Below are positions 45,563 through 53,411 of a stretch of 64,000 nt of DNA, piece after piece. The DNA is from Acidobacteriota bacterium. Lineage in GTDB: Bacteria; Acidobacteriota; Terriglobia; UBA7540. The stretch spans positions 124,001 through 188,000 of the forward strand of contig SCRD01000017.1 in assembly GCA_004298155.1 (NCBI GenBank). The letters are read 5' to 3'. Both the position numbers and the translations under genes were made by a program. How positions within the stretch are numbered: position 1 is the stretch's first letter; each line of letters begins with the position of its first letter. The notes beneath the pieces are model-generated. The model saw only the letters and a program-made list of their open reading frames with translations. It did not search any database and was not told the DNA's origin.

Positions 45563-46054
45563 CTATCTATCTGGGAAAATGATCTTTTTTGCAGTTTCAC
45601 TTACAACGTCAACGAGAATCTGCCGAAACGACTCAGATGCAGACTTGCCAGCCTTCGAAAGCAGTCGTTCAAATCTCCCCGCTGCGACAGCAGTCTGCGG
45701 ACTGTCTTTCACAAGGTCGTCTAGCGTGCCCTTCAGCTTGTCCTTTTCTTCCTTAGATAGCCCGTCGAGATCGTCCGATAGGTCCCGCGCAGCCTTCAGC
45801 GCGGCTTCGGTCCACGGGTATGCTTTACCGCAATTGTAGCAATACGCCGGTACTGCGCGTGGGTTAGGAGCGGCCACACCTGGGATGTGATAGTAGCCCC
45901 TTATGGGGGATTCGCACGCCACGCAGTTTATTATTGTTTTTGCCCCACATTTCGTGCAGAAATCCTGATTATGCTGCGGGCGGGAAACCCATCTAGCATT
46001 TGCAATGTGACCGTTAAGGCAGATCTGCGCGGTATCGTACCAATTCTCGTGCAT
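45563..46054 (-). CDS. DUF2321 zinc-ribbon protein
   Basis: This is a 163-residue cytosolic protein. The N-terminal half holds four Cys-rich knuckles: QICLNGH, FCTKCGAKTI, NCVACESPIRGYYH and YCYNCGKAYPWTE. This is the DUF2321 pattern, including the typical MHENWYDTAQIC start and the CGKAYPWTE turn. The C-terminal half is helical and charged (LSDDLDGLSKEEKDKLKGTLDDLVKD). The family binds zinc by its cysteines and has no assigned function. ATG at 46054 follows AGAGGAT. It stands alone beside two relics. Confidence 0.85.
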   Translation of the reverse strand: MHENWYDTAQICLNGHIANARWVSRPQHNQDFCTKCGAKTIINCVACESPIRGYYHIPGVAAPNPRAVPAYCYNCGKAYPWTEAALKAARDLSDDLDGLSKEEKDKLKGTLDDLVKDSPQTAVAAGRFERLLSKAGKSASESFRQILVDVVSETAKKIIFPDR

Positions 46055-46094
46055 ACGCAATCCTCTCGGCAATGACCAACTTACAACACCGTTG

Positions 46095-46181
46095 CTACGG
46101 CGCGAGGCGGTAGAGCATGCCGGGGAGAGATATCATTTCGCAGGCGTATTCGCCGTCGCAGACCCAGGCGACTTCGTGTTC
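46095..46181 (-). pseudogene. Relic of the 3' end of a second asparaginyl-tRNA synthetase gene
   Basis: Read on the minus strand and ending at TAG (46095-46097), these 29 codons encode EVAWVCDGEYACEMISLPGM and end LYRLAP. They align without gaps to the last residues of the intact AsnS encoded at 47943-49259 ([20 protein letters not shown], ending LHRLTP). I count 65 of 84 bases identical, with most differences in third codon positions, so the copy diverged while still coding. Upstream of about 46181 the similarity ends abruptly. Only this tail of the gene remains. Confidence 0.72.
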
Positions 46182-46197
46182 GTTTTGTTAAGGTTGC

Positions 46198-46443
46198 TCA
46201 AGCTTTCTTGATCAGGCGTGTAATCCAGACAAGGATTACCGCCCCAATGAAAGCTACAATGATGGATCCGATAAACCCGCGGCCATGCCAAACCCCGAGC
46301 AATGTGAAAATCCATCCGCCGAGTATTCCGCCGAGTATCCCAAGGACAACGTCGACAACAATCCCGTATCCTCCACCTTTCATCACCTTTCCAGCGAGCC
46401 AACCTGCAATCAGACCAACCACAATCCACTCAAGTAAGCCCAT
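46198..46443 (-). CDS. GlsB/YeaQ/YmgE family membrane protein
   Basis: This is an 81-residue protein with three hydrophobic helices rich in glycine (EWIVVGLIAGWLAGKVM, GIVVDVVLGILGGILGGWIF and IGSIIVAFIGAVILVWITRLI). This is the pattern of the transglycosylase-associated or GlsB/YeaQ/YmgE family of small stress-response inner-membrane proteins. ATG at 46443 follows GGGAGG at eight bases; an in-frame start 24 bases upstream lacks such a site. It stands between the asnS relic and the terpene-cyclase-like gene. The function of the family is unknown. Confidence 0.88.
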   Translation of the reverse strand: MGLLEWIVVGLIAGWLAGKVMKGGGYGIVVDVVLGILGGILGGWIFTLLGVWHGRGFIGSIIVAFIGAVILVWITRLIKKA

Positions 46444-46727
46444 GGTTGTTGCCTCCCTTCCTTTCAATTCAGGTAAATTACTGACGGAGTGTGTCTACCT
46501 TAGATCGAAACATGGCGAATGTCAACGCGCTGTGCTCTTTTGGCGAACCAGCGGCATACAGGTTCTTTGTTGGAGACAAGACTTGATAGGGAGTGAAGTT
46601 ACTGAAAGCTCGTTAAGTCACTGGTCGCGCATAGAGCGCGGTTATTTGGAAATGTGATCTAACCCTGGGCATCTTGCCGATGTCAGTAGCCCGTGGCTCA
46701 GAGCCAGTGCCGTGCCATTCGCCCCTC

Positions 46728-47807
46728 TTAAGTATTCGGATAGATCATGCCAGGTTTCATGGCGTGACCCCAGCCGAGCGTTTCGGCATCAGGCAGGTTG
46801 AAGTCGGCGCCGGGAATCCGGCCCGCCTGGATCAGCGTTCCCAACTGGAAATACACCGCGTCCACATCCGAGTGCTCGCCGGGATAATGGCTGAAGCCGC
46901 CGTCTGCCGTTCGGCAATTGAGCGCCCAGTCTGCTCCGCGGCTGATGGCTGCCTGGCAAGGTGCCGTGTTGCCCCCAATTTGCCGCAGAATGAAGACCGC
47001 GTCAAAGCAGGCATGGACGTCCCAGTCGGGAGGTTTCAGATGCCATCCACCGTCGGGCCGCTGGTCCTTGAGTACGCGTGCCACAATGGCCGAAGAACGG
47101 GGCGCGGGCCGGCCAATCAGTCGGAAGAAGTGTACCAGGTGGAAAGTGGACGCCACGTGATCGCCCAGGTAGCCATCGGAAGCCTGTTGGCTCTCGAGCC
47201 AGCTTTCAATCGCATTACGGTGCTCGTCAGGAAAATGCGCTCCCAATCCAGCGTAGAACAGCGGATAAAAACTCATGGTGTACCACGGCAGCTTGCGAAA
47301 ACGCCCATTCACGAAAAAGCGGTCAAGCGCGTGGACCGGATTGATTCGTGGCTTTTCCCCAAGCGCCCACAGCCCCACGGCTCCCTGCACGGTGTTGTAG
47401 AGCACAGCGAGGTCGGCTTTAGGGTCCAGGTTTCCTTCGCGGTTGGCAAAGACGCCGTCCTCCTGCTGGTGGCTCTGGATAAATTCAGCCGAGCGAGCAC
47501 TTCGAGGCAGAGCGCGCTGGAAAGTTTTCGCCAGCACGGCGGCATAGGTGACCGCCGCCAGATCGCTTTCCGCCGTGTCAGAGCTGCCGCGATAGCCAGG
47601 ATCGGGTGAAGGATTATAGCCGCCGTCGCTGCGGGCGCACTTTTGAAGGAAGGCAAATGCCGACTCCCGAATTCGAACGCCTTCCGTGGCGGAGAACGCC
47701 AGGTCCGGCACGCCGATTTTCCCATAGAGACCCGCTGTCACGCCCATCGAGCCTGCCAACATTAGCGCTTTGTGTAGAGCTTCCCGGCGTGAGATGGTCA
47801 AGGCCAT
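46728..47807 (-). CDS. Exported terpene-cyclase/prenyltransferase-repeat protein
   Basis: This is a 359-residue protein with ATG behind AAGGAAG. The N-terminus has a twin-arginine-like motif (ISRREALHKALMLAGSMG). The mature part is an alpha/alpha barrel with repeats of the squalene-hopene cyclase/prenyltransferase type, each marked by a DGG- or DG-containing turn: SDGGYNP, EDGVFAN, SDGYLGD, PDGGWHLKPPDWD and ADGGFSHYPGEHSD. No DXDD cyclase acid motif is evident, so it is probably not a true cyclase. The Tat-like signal points to the periplasm. It lies 135 bases after asnS on the same strand. The substrate is unknown. Confidence 0.75.
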   Translation of the reverse strand: MALTISRREALHKALMLAGSMGVTAGLYGKIGVPDLAFSATEGVRIRESAFAFLQKCARSDGGYNPSPDPGYRGSSDTAESDLAAVTYAAVLAKTFQRALPRSARSAEFIQSHQQEDGVFANREGNLDPKADLAVLYNTVQGAVGLWALGEKPRINPVHALDRFFVNGRFRKLPWYTMSFYPLFYAGLGAHFPDEHRNAIESWLESQQASDGYLGDHVASTFHLVHFFRLIGRPAPRSSAIVARVLKDQRPDGGWHLKPPDWDVHACFDAVFILRQIGGNTAPCQAAISRGADWALNCRTADGGFSHYPGEHSDVDAVYFQLGTLIQAGRIPGADFNLPDAETLGWGHAMKPGMIYPNT

Positions 47808-47942
47808 GGATTGCTTCCTTGCGTGTTGATCGTTAAGGCTAAATTCCTGGTTTTGATCTACCATCCGTTCTTCCCCGCGCCCTCTGCGTTGATTCTTTTT
47901 CACGGCGCGAGAGAAACCGAAAGCCTTTCAGCGTCTGAAACC

Positions 47943-49259
47943 TCATGGCGTGAGCCGGTGGAGCATGCGGGGGAAAGGTATCGTTTCGCGGACGTGTTCG
48001 AGGCCGCAGATCCAGGCTACAACGCGTTCGATGCCCATGCCGAAGCCGCCGTGCGGAACGCTGCCATAGCGGCGCAAGTCGAGGTACCACTCGAAGGCTT
48101 CGCGCGGAAGTTTGGATTCTTCCATGCGCTTCACCAGCAGATCGTAATCCGCCAGGCGCTCGCTGCCGCCGATGATTTCGCCGTAGCCTTCGGGCGCCAG
48201 CATGTCCACGCACAGAGCGAGTTCGGGGCGGTCGGGGTCAGGCCTCATATAAAAGGCCTTTACCTGGGTGGGGTAGCGGTGGACCAGCACCGGCCGGTCA
48301 AAACTCTCGGCAAGCAGAGTTTCATCCGTGCCGCCGAAATCGCCGCCCCACTCGATTTCACTTCCTTTTTCCTTAAGGATTTTGATAGCGTCGTCGTAGG
48401 AAATCCGCGGGAAGGGCGGCTTGCAGCGCTCGAGCTTTGAAACGTCGCGCCCCAGGGTTTCGAGTTCAGGCCGGCACCTCTCGATCACGCGCGCGACGAC
48501 GCCAGCCACCAGGTCTTCGGCCAGTTGCATCACGTCATCGAGCCCGGCAAAGGCGACTTCCGGCTCAACCATCCAGAATTCCATCAGGTGGCGGCGCGTT
48601 TTGGATTTCTCGGCACGGAAGGTGGGCCCAAAGCAGTAGGACTTGCCCACGCTCATGATGGCGGCTTCGCTGTAAAGCTGGCCCGATTGCGCCAGGTAGG
48701 CTTTCTGGTCAAAGTAATCCACTTCAAACAGCGTGGTGGTGCCCTCGCAGGCGCTCGGAGTGAGGATGGGCGTATCCACCAGAACGAAGCCGCGGTCGTC
48801 AAAAAAGTCGCGGCAGGCGCGAATGATCTGGTGCCGCACGCCCAGGATGGCCCGCTGCCGGGTGGAACGCAGCCACAGATGGCGATGGTCCATCAGAAAT
48901 TCCACGCCGTGTTCCTTGGGAGTGATGGGGTAAGGATGATCTGCGGAAACAAGCTGGATGACTTCGAGGCCCGTTACGCCCAGCTCGTAGCCTCCGGGCG
49001 CACGCGGCTCGGTGCGGACTTTGCCGGTGACGCGCAGGGACGATTCCTGCGTAAGCGCGCGGACCGTTTCAAACAGTTCCGGCGGAACGGCGCTTTTGAC
49101 CACAACGCCCTGCAGGAGGCCGGTGCCGTCGCGAAAAATCGGAAAAAGGATTTTGCCGCTTTCGCGCAGGTTGTAGAGCCAGCCTTCGACGGTGACTTCC
49201 TGGTCCACGTGCAGGTCCAGGTTGCGGATCTCAACAACGGGGGGCGAAGAAGTTGCCAT
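47943..49259 (-). CDS. asnS: Asparagine--tRNA ligase
   Basis: This is a 438-residue class II aminoacyl-tRNA synthetase. The N-terminal OB-fold anticodon-binding domain ([24 protein letters not shown]) is followed by the catalytic core with motif 2 ([24 protein letters not shown]; key part FRAEKS to HLMEFW) and motif 3 ([16 protein letters not shown]). The HLMEFW string and the overall length separate AsnRS from AspRS and LysRS. It starts two bases after the sugar-isomerase gene, so it is probably co-transcribed with it and with ggt. A short relic of another asnS 3' end lies at 46095-46181. Confidence 0.95.
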   Translation of the reverse strand: MATSSPPVVEIRNLDLHVDQEVTVEGWLYNLRESGKILFPIFRDGTGLLQGVVVKSAVPPELFETVRALTQESSLRVTGKVRTEPRAPGGYELGVTGLEVIQLVSADHPYPITPKEHGVEFLMDHRHLWLRSTRQRAILGVRHQIIRACRDFFDDRGFVLVDTPILTPSACEGTTTLFEVDYFDQKAYLAQSGQLYSEAAIMSVGKSYCFGPTFRAEKSKTRRHLMEFWMVEPEVAFAGLDDVMQLAEDLVAGVVARVIERCRPELETLGRDVSKLERCKPPFPRISYDDAIKILKEKGSEIEWGGDFGGTDETLLAESFDRPVLVHRYPTQVKAFYMRPDPDRPELALCVDMLAPEGYGEIIGGSERLADYDLLVKRMEESKLPREAFEWYLDLRRYGSVPHGGFGMGIERVVAWICGLEHVRETIPFPRMLHRLTP

Positions 49260-49261
49260 GC

Positions 49262-50083
49262 CTAGCGGATTTCCTCCATCCTTTGCATGATTTCGCGCAG
49301 CTTGTCGAAGCAGGTTGCAGCAGGCCCGAAATTGCGCAGCTCAAACATGATGGGAACCTGGCCGTTCAGGCCTTGGAAGCCACGCACCGCCCGATGCCAG
49401 TCGATGCCGCCATCGAACGGCACGAGGTGGTCATCCTTTTCATTCCAGTTGTCATGGACGTGCGTCGAGGCGATGTGGTCTTTCAACACTTCAAAGGCAT
49501 GGTTCACGCCGCAGGTCATGTGGGCGTGGCCGGTGTCAAAGCAGACCTTCATTCCCATGTGGGTGTAGTGCATAAAGCGGATGAGACGCTCGGGCACCGT
49601 CAGTCCATTAGGAATGTTTTCCAGCAGGATGCTGACGCCCCGCTCCTTGGCATAAATGTTCAGGTGCTCGATGGAAGTGAAAGCGGCGTCAAACCTTTCG
49701 AGATTGAACTCCTCTTTGGGCAGCCCCAGGTGGAGGATCAGGTAGCGGAAGGGAAGCTTCTCCGCCACATCGATCGCCCGCTTGATCTCTTCCATGCTCT
49801 CAATCCGCTTGCGGCGCTCGAGGTAAGCCACGGAGATGGGCAACCCGCCGGCGCGTCCCCATTCCTTGTCGGCGTAGATGGGCGCATGCAGCGAAAACAG
49901 CTCCATGTCGTGGTCGCGGAACCATTCTGCCACGTCGCGAACGTGGTTGGGATCGCGATAGTCCAGGTGCTGGGGCGCTGCGAAGATTTCAATTTGGCGG
50001 AACCCTGCGCCGGCAATTCCGTCCAGAATGTGCGAGGACAACCGGTCGTTCGCAAAGAGGTGAGTTGACAGGGCGAATTTCAT
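49262..50083 (-). CDS. Xylose-isomerase-like TIM-barrel (sugar phosphate isomerase/epimerase)
   Basis: This is a 273-residue protein of the AP endonuclease 2/xylose isomerase-like TIM-barrel family. It starts [10 protein letters not shown] and has the family strands [74 protein letters not shown] and PIMFELRN. The Glu in LLEN, the Asp-His in DTGH and the His in HVHD are the metal ligands. The start overlaps the ggt stop by one base (TGATG), and its own stop is two bases before asnS. The substrate, a sugar or hydroxy acid, is unknown. Confidence 0.87.
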   Translation of the reverse strand: MKFALSTHLFANDRLSSHILDGIAGAGFRQIEIFAAPQHLDYRDPNHVRDVAEWFRDHDMELFSLHAPIYADKEWGRAGGLPISVAYLERRKRIESMEEIKRAIDVAEKLPFRYLILHLGLPKEEFNLERFDAAFTSIEHLNIYAKERGVSILLENIPNGLTVPERLIRFMHYTHMGMKVCFDTGHAHMTCGVNHAFEVLKDHIASTHVHDNWNEKDDHLVPFDGGIDWHRAVRGFQGLNGQVPIMFELRNFGPAATCFDKLREIMQRMEEIR

Positions 50084-51789
50084 CAGTATCCAGCCGCCTT
50101 TCCCGTGCCCCGTGGATCGGCCGCGCCGAAGCGCCAACCGGTTTCAGGGTCAACGTCGATGGCTTCACATTCGCCCAGGCTGTCCGTTTCCTGCAGTTTA
50201 TATCCGGCTTTTCTTAGTTTATCGAGTGTGTCGGCAGAAAACCCCCACTTCTCAACCGTTATCTGGTCCGGCTTCCACTGGTCATGAAAGCGCGGCGCCT
50301 CGACCGCCCGCAGCACGTCCATGTGATAAACCAGCACGTTCAGCATCACCTGGAGCACCGTGTTGATGATGGTGCCGCCGCCCGGAGATCCCAGCACCAG
50401 CCGCACCTTATTGTTCTGCAGCACGATCGCAGGCGTCATGGACGAGAGTGGCCGCTTGCGCGGCTCAATAGCGTTGGCCTGGCTCTGGATCAGTCCAAAC
50501 ATGTTGGGCGTGCCGGGCTTGGAAGTAAAGTCGTCCATCTCGTCGTTCAGCAGAAAGCCTGCGCCGTCCACCAGCAACCCGCTCCCATAACCGCTGTTCA
50601 GCGTATAAGTGTTGGAGACCGCGTTGCCTTCCGGATCCACCACGGAAAAATGGGTGGTGTTCGGCCCCTCAAACGGCGCCGGGTTCCCTTCTTTCACCGC
50701 TGCGTCGGGTTTTGCCTTCAGGATTTCCTTGCGCAGCTCTTCGGCGTATTTCGGGCTGGTCAGCCCCTTCACCGGCACGGACCCGAAATCCGTATCGCCC
50801 AGATAGGCGGCTCGGTCTGCGTAAGCGCGGCGCATGGCTTCGACCACCAGGTGCATGGAATCGTACGATTCCGGCGGACCCAGCTCCATCGGGTCGAGAA
50901 TGTTGAGCATCTCAATCAGCGCCACGCCTCCCGAGCTTGGCGGCGGCGGCGCCAGAATCTCATACCCGCGGAAATGTCCCACCAGCGGCTCGCGCTCTTT
51001 GGCACGATACTCGGAGAGGTCCTCGCGGGTGATGATGCCGCCATACTGTGACATGGCGGCGATAATGTTGGCGGCAACCGGGCCCAGATAGAACGCATTG
51101 GGGCCGTGTTGGGAGATCCGTTCGAGCGTCCGGGCCAGGTCCGGCTGTTTGAAAATCTCTCCGGGCTGATAAAGGTTCCCGTCGCGCAGGAAGATACGGC
51201 TGCTGGCGGTGAATTTCGAAAGCAGCTTCTGGTGGGCCTTGAGCGACTGGCTCAGATAGTAGCTGACCGGGAACCCTTCCCTGGCCAGGCGGATGGCCGG
51301 TTCCATCACGCGCAGCAGGCCCAGCTTACCATACTTCTGCTCGGCCGTGGCGAGCCCGGCTACAGTCCCAGGCACGCCCGCCGAGAGCGCGCCCACGATG
51401 GAGGCGTCAGGTATCACGCGGCCTTGCTTGTCCAGATACATGTCGCGGGTGGCGTGGCCCGGCGCCTCCTCGCGGTAATCGATCATCGCTGGCGGTTCGC
51501 CCGCCATGCGGACCATCATGAATCCGCCGCCGCCGATGTTTCCGGCAAAGGGATAAGTAACGGCCAGCGCAAAGCCCACGGCAACGGCGGCGTCCACCGC
51601 GTTGCCCCCTGCCTGGAGAATTTCAACGCCCGCCTGCGTGGCCAGCGGCTCGCTCGAAACCACCATCCCGTGCCGCCCGGCCACAGGATTGAGCGCCAGT
51701 GCTGGCACGGCCGGCAAAAGGACCACTAACAGAAGAAGTTTACGATAGGATGGAAGGCGCACGTAACCTCGCGTCACAGAAGCGGACAA
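50083..51789 (-). CDS. ggt: Gamma-glutamyltransferase
   Basis: This 568-residue exported enzyme cleaves or transfers gamma-glutamyl groups, for example from glutathione. The N-terminus has a signal peptide (LLLLVVLLPAVPALA). The large-subunit part has GMVVSSEPLATQAGVEILQAGGNAVDAAVA and YREEAPG. The autoprocessing nucleophile is in NTTHFSVVD (Thr378), followed by NTYTLNSGYGSGLLV and the glycine-rich GSPGGGTIINTV. Length and motif order are those of a full proenzyme. It overlaps the isomerase gene by one base and probably heads the ggt-isomerase-asnS transcript. Confidence 0.95.
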   Translation of the reverse strand: MSASVTRGYVRLPSYRKLLLLVVLLPAVPALALNPVAGRHGMVVSSEPLATQAGVEILQAGGNAVDAAVAVGFALAVTYPFAGNIGGGGFMMVRMAGEPPAMIDYREEAPGHATRDMYLDKQGRVIPDASIVGALSAGVPGTVAGLATAEQKYGKLGLLRVMEPAIRLAREGFPVSYYLSQSLKAHQKLLSKFTASSRIFLRDGNLYQPGEIFKQPDLARTLERISQHGPNAFYLGPVAANIIAAMSQYGGIITREDLSEYRAKEREPLVGHFRGYEILAPPPPSSGGVALIEMLNILDPMELGPPESYDSMHLVVEAMRRAYADRAAYLGDTDFGSVPVKGLTSPKYAEELRKEILKAKPDAAVKEGNPAPFEGPNTTHFSVVDPEGNAVSNTYTLNSGYGSGLLVDGAGFLLNDEMDDFTSKPGTPNMFGLIQSQANAIEPRKRPLSSMTPAIVLQNNKVRLVLGSPGGGTIINTVLQVMLNVLVYHMDVLRAVEAPRFHDQWKPDQITVEKWGFSADTLDKLRKAGYKLQETDSLGECEAIDVDPETGWRFGAADPRGTGKAAGY

Positions 51790-51985
51790 CGGTCTAAACG
51801 GGGGCGGAGCCCCTTACCGCAGCGCTTCTCAAGCAACCGTTCAAGGCGCTGTTTTTTGAACCTGTAATGTAAGCGAAAACTCGCAAGGCGTCAACTGGAA
51901 GGGGCGCTGGGATTGCTGGGTGCGTCATCGGCCATTGGCTGCTGCCGCGCGGCGGCCTTTATAGATGCGCCAGCCGCCGCAGCCG

Positions 51986-52711
51986 CTAGAACCTCCCGGC
52001 AAAAACCCTGACGTAAATGGCGAATCCAGCCGACAGCCAAGCTAATCCCAGCATTATCCAAGACATGGCGCGACTAGGCCCCTCGATCAATCGATGACGG
52101 ATTTCGAATGACCACTCTCCCAACAGCGCTAAAGCAACACCGCCCGCAACCCAGACTATGATGAGGTTGGCTGAAAAGAGCAGTAGCCACCAGCAGACAA
52201 CGGCAAGAAGGGATGTGATCCACCCAAGGCGAATACGTCCTGCAGGACGAACTGGAGTGGCATACTTCATCAACTCATCCAGGAGCAGATCGAAATTTTC
52301 TACATTCTTGGGAACCGCTATCCTTCGACGCGGATTGCCGCCCGCGACAACCAGACATCCCGATTGTTCGTAGGCGGATATAATCTGCTGTAGCGGAATT
52401 CGCACGTCGGGAAACCACGGTCTTTTGCGGATCAATTCGTTTTCATTCAGTAGAAAGGTTAAGTCGTGCCTCACTCGTTGGGAGATCCTTTGCATCGCCA
52501 CAAAATCTGTCGCAAGGGCAAAAAGAATAAGCAGGACTATAGCCCACTTCAGAATAGGGAAAGTCTGGTGCACAGCAGAGTGTGGGCCGTAGCCAATAAA
52601 GAGGAGTATGCCAAATGCTAAGAGGACTGTCCCGATTGAGACCAGTCCCACCATTATGTTGTCATGCCTTCGAGTCGGTAAGGTTCTCGGCGGCATCTTG
52701 AACTCTCCCAT
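51986..52711 (-). CDS. Hypothetical membrane protein with PH-like cytosolic region
   Basis: This is a 241-residue protein with ATG behind AAGGAG. Two membrane helices lie near the N-terminus (MVGLVSIGTVLLAFGILLFIG and LKWAIVLLILFALATDF), then a soluble region of about 90 residues (LNENELIRKRPWFPDVRIPLQQIISAYEQ), then further helices (LLAVVCWWLLLFSANLIIVWVAG, and WIMLGLAWLSAGFAIYV). The soluble part has the look of a bacterial PH-like domain (ELIRKRPWFPDVRIPLQQI). No catalytic residues are seen. It is alone in its region. Confidence 0.68.
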   Translation of the reverse strand: MGEFKMPPRTLPTRRHDNIMVGLVSIGTVLLAFGILLFIGYGPHSAVHQTFPILKWAIVLLILFALATDFVAMQRISQRVRHDLTFLLNENELIRKRPWFPDVRIPLQQIISAYEQSGCLVVAGGNPRRRIAVPKNVENFDLLLDELMKYATPVRPAGRIRLGWITSLLAVVCWWLLLFSANLIIVWVAGGVALALLGEWSFEIRHRLIEGPSRAMSWIMLGLAWLSAGFAIYVRVFAGRF

Positions 52712-52757
52712 TCGCCTCACTCCTTAATATCAAAAGTAAACATCCATGTGATTGGGT

Positions 52758-53105
52758 TCAATGAACACAGCTACCCAATTGGCTTAAGCCGTACCCCAGT
52801 GTCATCAGCGGGGCTCCTATTGCCTTTCCGTAACCCGAACCTAAATGAAGATAATCAAGAATTGCCTCACCTCCTTCAGCCAACTCGGGAAGACCTTCAG
52901 CAGCACCACCAGCCGTATAGTACATCAGGGTAGCCAAACCAGCTGTTGTCGCAAAACCAATGCCGGTAGCGGCAAGAGCTTCGCCGCAGGATGTCGAATT
53001 TGATTGTTCTTGCTGCTGAGGTTGCTGTTGCTGACTTTGCTGAGGCGGATTGCCGTTGTCTGGGTTTTCTCCCTGGCGGCTGGCGCAGACGCTTGCCTTG
53101 TAGCA
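52758..53105 (-). pseudogene. C-terminal remnant of an unidentified protein next to a REP pair
   Basis: This frame encodes a Gln-rich linker (QQSQQQQPQQQEQ) and then a small Gly/Ala-rich, membrane-like domain (ALAATGIGFATTAGLATLMYY, YGKAIGAPLMTLGYGLSQLG). Upstream it runs straight into a repeat element, and no start with a ribosome binding site is present. It looks like the tail of a longer protein, possibly of the RHS-repeat or secreted type, cut off when the repeat entered or the gene was deleted. The identity is unknown. Confidence 0.4.
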
Positions 53106-53106
53106 A

Positions 53107-53289
53107 GTAGCGAGGACCTCCGGTTTTGAGGTCCGCGGATTTTCCAGTGATGGTCGCTCGCGGTGTCGTATTCTACCGCCATGTCGCGGCTCCGGCGTCC
53201 CTTTCTTTCCCACCGTTATTTCTTCTTCACCGAGCGTCTGCTGAAAGGGAGCTAGAACCGCGGACCTCAACCCCGGAGGTCCGCGCTAC
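53107..53289. repeat. Pair of inverted REP-type hairpins (BIME-like element)
   Basis: Two similar arms of about 32 bases face each other across about 120 bases. Each begins with a GTAG head on its own strand (53107-53110; complement of 53286-53289) and contains a hairpin: GGACCTC/GAGGTCC at 53114-53134 and CGGACCTC/GAGGTCCG at 53261-53283. A GTAG head followed by an imperfect palindrome is typical of REP sequences moved by REP-associated tyrosine transposases. It lies between two minus-strand genes. No transposase is present. Confidence 0.75.
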
Positions 53290-53411
53290 TAGTTACGGGA
53301 TGACGGGCACACGCGCGCCGCCACGCCTCTTATTTCAGCGGGATCATTATAGCCGCAGGATGCGGAATCTGGAGCAAACCTTGGCCGAACTGCAGCAAAC
53401 AGGTTCGCTGG

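Noticed and set aside
52758-53270. 170-codon minus-strand frame as a complete gene
   Set aside because: Its first 55 codons run through the REP pair, so only the part left of the repeat is plausible coding sequence.
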